In this document: piece by piece, positions 7,479 through 10,940 of the stretch | How the letters are laid out: every line of letters begins with the position of its first letter | Numbering within the stretch: position 1 is the stretch's first letter | Assembly (NCBI GenBank): GCA_026418655.1 | Contig: JAOAAW010000062.1 | Location: 1-10,940, forward strand | Reading direction: 5' to 3' | Length of the DNA: 10,940 nt | Source of the DNA: a bacterium | GTDB lineage: Bacteria; Ratteibacteria; UBA8468; B48-G9; DTJG01 | Notes under the pieces: model-generated | What the model was told of the DNA's origin: nothing | The model's input: the letters and a program-made list of their open reading frames with translations, nothing else | Databases searched by the model: none | Position numbers and translations under genes: made by a program

Positions 7479-8179
7479 CCGGTCTTCCTGTCAAGATTTA
7501 TATATATTTCTATCTTTGCTTTACTTCTTTGTTTTTCGAGCCACTTCTGGAAATATTGTTCCTCCTTCTGAGATTGGAGAAATTTTCTTATGTTTTCAAC
7601 ATTTTCTTCTTTCACATTGTTCCCCATAAGGTTCTTTATCTCGTTATCATTTACAACTATGGTGGTTTCTGAAAGAACTTCCTGCTTTAATTTTTGATAT
7701 TTTATACTTTCACTTATCTGATTTTCAATTTCTTTTGTTTTTTCAGGTGAAATCCTAGAAAAATAATTCTTGAATTTTGCCTGGTCAAATTCACCCTTTT
7801 CATTTTTGAAGGCGGGTTCTGCCTTTATCACTTCCATTATTTCAGAAGGTCTCACTTTTATACGATGTTTACGATAAAGCTGCTCCAGAAATTTTTCCAT
7901 TATTAACCTGTTTAATACCATTTTTTCAAGTTCATTTTCATTTATGAGTTTTGAATAATTTTCCTTCAGAATATCCCTGTATTGCTGTCTCGTTTCTTCA
8001 AGGGCTCTATAAAATTCATTCTGATATATGGGCTCCTTATTTACCCTTGCTACCATATATTTACGGTCTGCTCCTGAAATACTTACTCCCCATATTACAA
8101 AACCCGGTATAACCAATGCAGCAGTGACTATCATTACGATTCTGAAATTCCTTTTTTTCCTGAACCATTTCAGTAACAT
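7475..8179 (-). CDS. Membrane-anchored SurA/PpiD N-terminal-like chaperone without PPIase domain
   Basis: The 234-residue protein has a basic N-terminus (MLLKWFRKKRNFR) followed by one membrane segment at about 14-33. This matches the N-in anchored topology of PpiD-like periplasmic chaperones. The rest is helical and charged: VARVNKEPIYQNEFYRAL at 43-60 is the typical start of a SurA_N domain, and LNRLIMEKFLEQLYRKHRI with the segment after it (about 89-145) continues it. The C-terminal helix and strand (about 193-226) resemble the last part of SurA after its parvulin domain. No parvulin PPIase domain lies between them. The likely role is folding or escorting of secreted proteins. It overlaps rsmI by 10 bases and the histidine kinase by 3 or 4. 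A GGAGG site lies 6 bases before the ATG. The link to glycogen genes may be only positional. Confidence 0.75.
   Translation of the reverse strand: MLLKWFRKKRNFRIVMIVTAALVIPGFVIWGVSISGADRKYMVARVNKEPIYQNEFYRALEETRQQYRDILKENYSKLINENELEKMVLNRLIMEKFLEQLYRKHRIKVRPSEIMEVIKAEPAFKNEKGEFDQAKFKNYFSRISPEKTKEIENQISESIKYQKLKQEVLSETTIVVNDNEIKNLMGNNVKEENVENIRKFLQSQKEEQYFQKWLEKQRSKAKIEIYINLDRKTG
7484..7489 (-). promoter_or_regulatory. Ribosome binding site of the histidine kinase, favouring a TTG start
   Basis: AGGAAG on the minus strand ends 5 bases before a TTG at 7478 and 11 bases before the first ATG at 7472. The closer spacing fits the TTG better, and that TTG overlaps the stop of the upstream gene as TTGA, a common arrangement for coupled translation. 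Confidence 0.5.
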
Positions 8180-8841
8180 TGCTTGCCTCCAAGGATAAGA
8201 ACAAACTCACCCTTCATTTTTGATTTGCTCAGTTCATTAAATAACTCACTGACTGTGCCATAAATAACCTGTTCAAATTTCTTCGTCAGTTCTCTGCATA
8301 CAACAAGTTTTCTATCAGGAACAACCCTGTTGAGGACTTCCAATGTATCAATAAATCTATGGACAGATTCAAAAAAAATACATGGGCTTTCTGTCTTTGA
8401 AATTTCCTCAAAAAATTCTAATTTCTCTTTTTTTTTCCTGGGTATAAACCCATAAAAAGAAAATCTGTCAAGTGGTAATCCGCAAACTGATAGAGCAGCC
8501 GTAAGTGCAGATGGACCCGGTATAGGAACAACTGTAATTTTGTTCTCATGACACATTCTAACAATATAGTGGGCAGGATCTGAAATTCCTGGGGTTCCCC
8601 TGTCACAGACAAGCGCAATCTTCTTACCCTCTTTGAGAAGTTTCAATATCTGTTGAGATTTAATTTTTTCACAACCTCTGTAATAACTTATCATAGGTTT
8701 ATGAATCTGAAAATGAGTGAAAAGTTTTCTTGTTTCCCTTGTATCTTCGGAGACTACAAAATCAACATCCCTTAAAACATTTAGAGCCCTGAAAGTTATA
8801 TCTTCAAGATTGCCTATTGGAGTTGCAACTATAAATAGCAT
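8170..8841 (-). CDS. rsmI: 16S rRNA (cytidine(1402)-2'-O)-methyltransferase
   Basis: RsmI uses S-adenosylmethionine to methylate the ribose of C1402 in the decoding centre of 16S rRNA. Motifs of this tetrapyrrole-methylase-fold family are VATPIGNLEDIT at 5-16, SEDTR at 31-35, GTPGISDP at 82-89, IPGPSA at 107-112, GFIPRK at 131-136, CRELTKKFE at 182-190 and KGEFVLIL at 210-217. The common SDAGTPGISDP is CDRGTPGISDP here. At 223 residues it is the core catalytic unit without the C-terminal extension seen in longer homologues such as E. coli. I chose the ATG at 8841 because the family begins at this point. The frame also extends to a GTG at 8886, which would add 15 unconserved residues across the putative promoter. 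It is the first gene of the minus-strand cluster and overlaps the SurA-like gene by 10 bases. Confidence 0.93.
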   Translation of the reverse strand: MLFIVATPIGNLEDITFRALNVLRDVDFVVSEDTRETRKLFTHFQIHKPMISYYRGCEKIKSQQILKLLKEGKKIALVCDRGTPGISDPAHYIVRMCHENKITVVPIPGPSALTAALSVCGLPLDRFSFYGFIPRKKKEKLEFFEEISKTESPCIFFESVHRFIDTLEVLNRVVPDRKLVVCRELTKKFEQVIYGTVSELFNELSKSKMKGEFVLILGGKQCY

Positions 8842-8937
8842 ACTAACCCTTTTATATTTTAAGGATAGTTTTTGACAACTTTTCACATTTATAGTACCTT
8901 AAATGCAGGATTTTATCAACCTCAGGGGAAATGATTT
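8842..8937. promoter_or_regulatory. Divergent intergenic region between rsmI and apgM
   Basis: This is the only place where two genes diverge, so both clusters should be transcribed from here unless internal promoters exist. A perfect TTGACA lies on the plus strand at 8872-8877. TATAGT at 8890-8895 is a good -10 hexamer but only 12 bases away; TACCTT at 8895-8900 has 17-base spacing but is a weak match. The plus-strand promoter is therefore not resolved. A strong AGGGGAA ribosome site at 8924-8930 serves apgM. I see no clear operator palindrome or riboswitch. Confidence 0.55.
8851..8878 (-). promoter_or_regulatory. Possible sigma-70-type promoter for the rsmI-glycogen cluster
   Basis: On the minus strand TTGTCA (8878-8873) and TATAAA (8856-8851) are separated by 16 bases, a reasonable sigma-70 match. 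Transcription would start only a few bases before the rsmI ATG at 8841, giving an almost leaderless message. That conflicts with the weak AAAAGGG binding site that overlaps the -10. The call rests on consensus match and position alone. Confidence 0.35.
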
Positions 8938-10152
8938 ATGAAGATTGAAAAAGTTCTCAAAGAAGTTGTGAAAAAAACAGAAAGCAAAATATTGCTCATT
9001 GTGATGGATGGACTTGGTGGTCTACCGAACCCGCAAACAGGAAAAACTGAACTGGAATCAGCTTCCAAACCAAATCTTGATGCATATGCCCGCTCAGGTG
9101 CATGCGGACTTTCAATTCCCGTGCTTCCCGGCATAACTCCAGGCAGTGGACCTGCTCATCTTTCTCTTTTTGGATATGATCCTGTTGAACATCAGATTGG
9201 AAGAGGAGTTCTTGAAGCATGTGGAATTGGAATGGAAATGACTGAACAGGACATTGCCATAAGGGGTAATTTTGCAACTATAGACAAAAATCACACGGTT
9301 ATTGACAGAAGAGCAGGTAGGATACCAACAGAGGAAAATAAAAAGATAGTTAGTGTACTCAAAGATAAGATTAAAAACATCAAAGGCGTAGAAGTCATCA
9401 TCCAGACAGTAAAAGAACATCGGCTTGCTATTATTTTAAGAGGCAAAAATCTCTCCCCATATTTAAGTGAGAATGACCCACAAAAAGAAGGGCTTCCACT
9501 TGGTAAAATTGAACCATTGAAAGAAGAAGCCCGTTTTACTGCCGATGTTTTGAACGAATTTCTCAGACAGGTTGAAGGTATTCTGTCAATTATGGACACA
9601 AAGGCAAAAACAATTCTTTTAAGGGGTTTTTCAGGTCTTCCTGAGATTGAACCCTTTCAAAAAAAGTATTTTTTAAATCCTGTCTGCATAGCAAGTTATC
9701 CCATGTATAAGGGACTGGCAAAACTTGTTGGAATGGATGTCGTGAATGGACTTGAAACATTAGATGATGAAATTAAAGCATTGAGTGATGTTTATAATAA
9801 ATACGATTTCTTTTACCTTCATTACAAAAAAACAGATAGCGCCGGTGAAGATGGGGATTTTAACAGAAAAATTGCAGCGATTGAAGAATTTGATGAAAAA
9901 ATTTCAAGAATAAAGCATCTAAATTTTGAAGTTATATGTATCACAGGAGACCACTCAACACCATGTTTACTTAAAAGTCATTCATGGCATCCTGTGCCTG
10001 TTGTGATAGTATCAAAAAATTTAATCCCTGACGATGTTGAAACCTTAACAGAAAGGGCATGTACAAGAGGAATTCTTGGAACAATGAAAGCAACAGATAT
10101 AATGTACTTGCTTCTGGCAAGTTCATTAAAATTTGAAAAGTTTGGAGCATAA
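8938..10152 (+). CDS. apgM: Cofactor-independent phosphoglycerate mutase, archaeal type
   Basis: The enzyme interconverts 3- and 2-phosphoglycerate in glycolysis and gluconeogenesis without 2,3-bisphosphoglycerate. It belongs to the alkaline phosphatase metalloenzyme superfamily. Its 404 residues match archaeal-type aPGM. IVMDGLGGLP at 21-30 carries metal ligand D24. LPGITPGSGPAHLSLFGYDP at 63-82 holds the likely phosphorylated serine (S70) and the family signature. Residues 294-307 (LHYKKTDSAGEDGD) hold D300, ITGDHSTP at 335-342 gives D338 and H339, and KSHSWHPVP at 346-354 gives H351. The usual His of the DxAGHDG motif is Glu (E304), which touches the second metal site. The ATG at 8938 follows an AGGGGAA site 7-8 bases upstream. 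It is the first gene of the plus-strand cluster; ferritin follows after 11 bases. Confidence 0.93.
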   Translation: MKIEKVLKEVVKKTESKILLIVMDGLGGLPNPQTGKTELESASKPNLDAYARSGACGLSIPVLPGITPGSGPAHLSLFGYDPVEHQIGRGVLEACGIGMEMTEQDIAIRGNFATIDKNHTVIDRRAGRIPTEENKKIVSVLKDKIKNIKGVEVIIQTVKEHRLAIILRGKNLSPYLSENDPQKEGLPLGKIEPLKEEARFTADVLNEFLRQVEGILSIMDTKAKTILLRGFSGLPEIEPFQKKYFLNPVCIASYPMYKGLAKLVGMDVVNGLETLDDEIKALSDVYNKYDFFYLHYKKTDSAGEDGDFNRKIAAIEEFDEKISRIKHLNFEVICITGDHSTPCLLKSHSWHPVPVVIVSKNLIPDDVETLTERACTRGILGTMKATDIMYLLLASSLKFEKFGA

Positions 10153-10163
10153 AAGGGAGGATT

Positions 10164-10652
10164 ATGGAAAAGAATTTACAGAAGGCAATGAATGAGCAGA
10201 TAAGAAATGAGCTTTATTCAGCATATCTTTATCTGAGTATGTCTGTATTTTTTGAAGAAAAAAATCTTCCAGGTATGGCAAAGTGGATGAGAATTCAGGC
10301 AAAAGAGGAAGTTGGGCATGCAATGAGGTTTTTTGATTTCATGGTTGATGTCGGAGCAAAGATTGAACTGCTTGAAATAGATAAACCGCCTGCTGATTTT
10401 ACATCTGCCACTGATATTTTTGAAAAAACTCTTGAGCATGAGAAAAAGGTAACAGCAATGATAAATAAACTTGTTGATCTTGCCCAGAAAGCAAATGATA
10501 ATCCGGCAATGGTTATGCTACAGTGGTTTGTCAATGAACAGGTTGAAGAGGAAAAAAACGCAACCCTGATTCTGGAAACCCTGAAAATGGTAAAAGAACA
10601 ACCATCTGCCACTGTCATGCTTGACAGAGAATTAGGCAAAAGGGAAGAATAA
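10164..10652 (+). CDS. ftnA: Non-heme bacterial ferritin (FtnA type)
   Basis: The 162-residue four-helix-bundle protein assembles into an iron-storage cage, oxidises Fe(II) and stores the mineral in the cytoplasm. Ferroxidase residues fit FtnA: E16 (RNEL), E49 and H52 (KEEVGH), E93 (EHEKKVT) and the helix-D group E125, E128 and E129 in VNEQVEEE, matching E. coli E17, E50, H53, E94, E126, E129 and E130. The Glu-rich cluster suggests that the third iron site is also kept. The protein contains the usual LYLSMSVFFEEKNLPGMA segment at 22-39. The ATG at 10164 follows a GGGAGG site and comes 11 bases after the apgM stop, so the two are probably one transcript. A second ferritin-like gene follows after 25 bases. 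No iron-regulator site is recognisable. Confidence 0.95.
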   Translation: MEKNLQKAMNEQIRNELYSAYLYLSMSVFFEEKNLPGMAKWMRIQAKEEVGHAMRFFDFMVDVGAKIELLEIDKPPADFTSATDIFEKTLEHEKKVTAMINKLVDLAQKANDNPAMVMLQWFVNEQVEEEKNATLILETLKMVKEQPSATVMLDRELGKREE

Positions 10653-10677
10653 GAGTTTATAAAAACAAGGAGAGAAC

Positions 10678-10940
10678 ATGGAAAGAAAAGGGATTAAGAT
10701 TATTAAAGGAGACATTAAAGAAATTGTCAAGCAACTGAACAAAGCCCTTTCTGATGAATGGCTCGCATACTACCAGTACTGGCTTGGCGAAAAGGTAGTT
10801 AAAGGTAAATTCAGGGACCAGGCAGCAAAAGAATTGGGAGAACAAGCAGGAGATGAACTTAAACATGCAGAAATGCTTGCTGATAGAATCATTCAGCTTG
10901 GTGGAACACCTGTTCTTAAGCCAGAAGAGTGGTATAAGAT
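10678..10940 (+). CDS. Bacterioferritin/Dps-like ferritin-superfamily protein (partial, N-terminus)
   Basis: The first 87 codons are present and the gene continues past the right edge. The sequence shows the start of a ferritin-like four-helix bundle: LNKALSDEWLAYYQYWLG at 20-37 with ligand E27, then EQAGDELKHAEMLADRI at 55-71 with the E60-x-x-H63 pair. This matches the E51-M-K-H54 region of E. coli bacterioferritin, but the heme-ligand methionine is Leu (L61). The protein is therefore probably not a heme bacterioferritin and may be nearer to Dps-like (DPSL) or other non-heme relatives. An AAGGAG site (10667-10672) ends 5 bases before the ATG, and the gene follows ftnA by 25 bases. The C-terminal half, needed to separate these families, lies outside the window. 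Confidence 0.85.
   Translation, partial: MERKGIKIIKGDIKEIVKQLNKALSDEWLAYYQYWLGEKVVKGKFRDQAAKELGEQAGDELKHAEMLADRIIQLGGTPVLKPEEWYK

Noticed and set aside
8425..8440. Long T run that might be a terminator or slippage site
   Set aside because: It encodes the Lys-rich loop after GFIPRK in RsmI, the frame is intact, and no stem precedes it on either strand.
8842..8886. Upstream GTG start extending rsmI by 15 residues
   Set aside because: The family begins at the conserved segment just after the ATG at 8841. The extra residues are unconserved and would cover the likely promoter.
10295..10639. Minus-strand open frame of 114 codons opposite ferritin
   Set aside because: It is antisense to a complete ferritin with all metal ligands, and its Ser/Phe-rich product has no features of its own.

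Overview
This AT-rich bacterial window holds two divergent, tightly packed gene clusters separated by one short intergenic region (about 8842-8937). Nearly every base is coding, most neighbouring genes overlap or sit within 30 bases, and GTG and probably TTG starts are used. I see no mobile elements, RNA genes, CRISPR arrays or long non-coding stretches. Gene content (an archaeal-type phosphoglycerate mutase, a GH57 glycosidase and a GalT-like enzyme inside a glycogen operon) suggests a deep-branching, probably anaerobic or thermophile-related bacterium, perhaps a candidate phylum such as Omnitrophota or a relative of Aquificota/Thermodesulfobacteriota. This placement is a guess from gene content only.

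Minus-strand cluster, read from 8841 down past 1: rsmI (16S rRNA 2'-O-methyltransferase), a membrane-anchored SurA/PpiD-like chaperone without a PPIase domain, a soluble GAF histidine kinase, a receiver-only response regulator, glgC (ADP-glucose pyrophosphorylase), a GalT-like nucleotidyltransferase, glgA (glycogen synthase), a GH57 amylase-type enzyme, and the first 13 codons of a further gene that leaves the window. glgC makes ADP-glucose and glgA polymerises it. The GH57 enzyme probably remodels or degrades the glucan, and the GalT-like protein may act on ADP-glucose rather than on galactose. The kinase and receiver overlap each other and the receiver overlaps glgC, so signalling and glycogen synthesis are probably co-expressed.

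Plus-strand cluster, 8938 to the right edge: apgM (cofactor-independent phosphoglycerate mutase), a non-heme FtnA-type ferritin, and the N-terminal part of a second ferritin-like protein related to bacterioferritin/Dps-like proteins but lacking the heme-ligand methionine. This pairs one central glycolytic gene with two iron-storage or oxidative-stress genes.

No wholly new system is obvious. The best leads are the possible ADP-glucose phosphorylase in the glycogen operon, the two-component pair with no output domain embedded in that operon, the PPIase-less SurA-like protein, and a metal-ligand substitution in ApgM.
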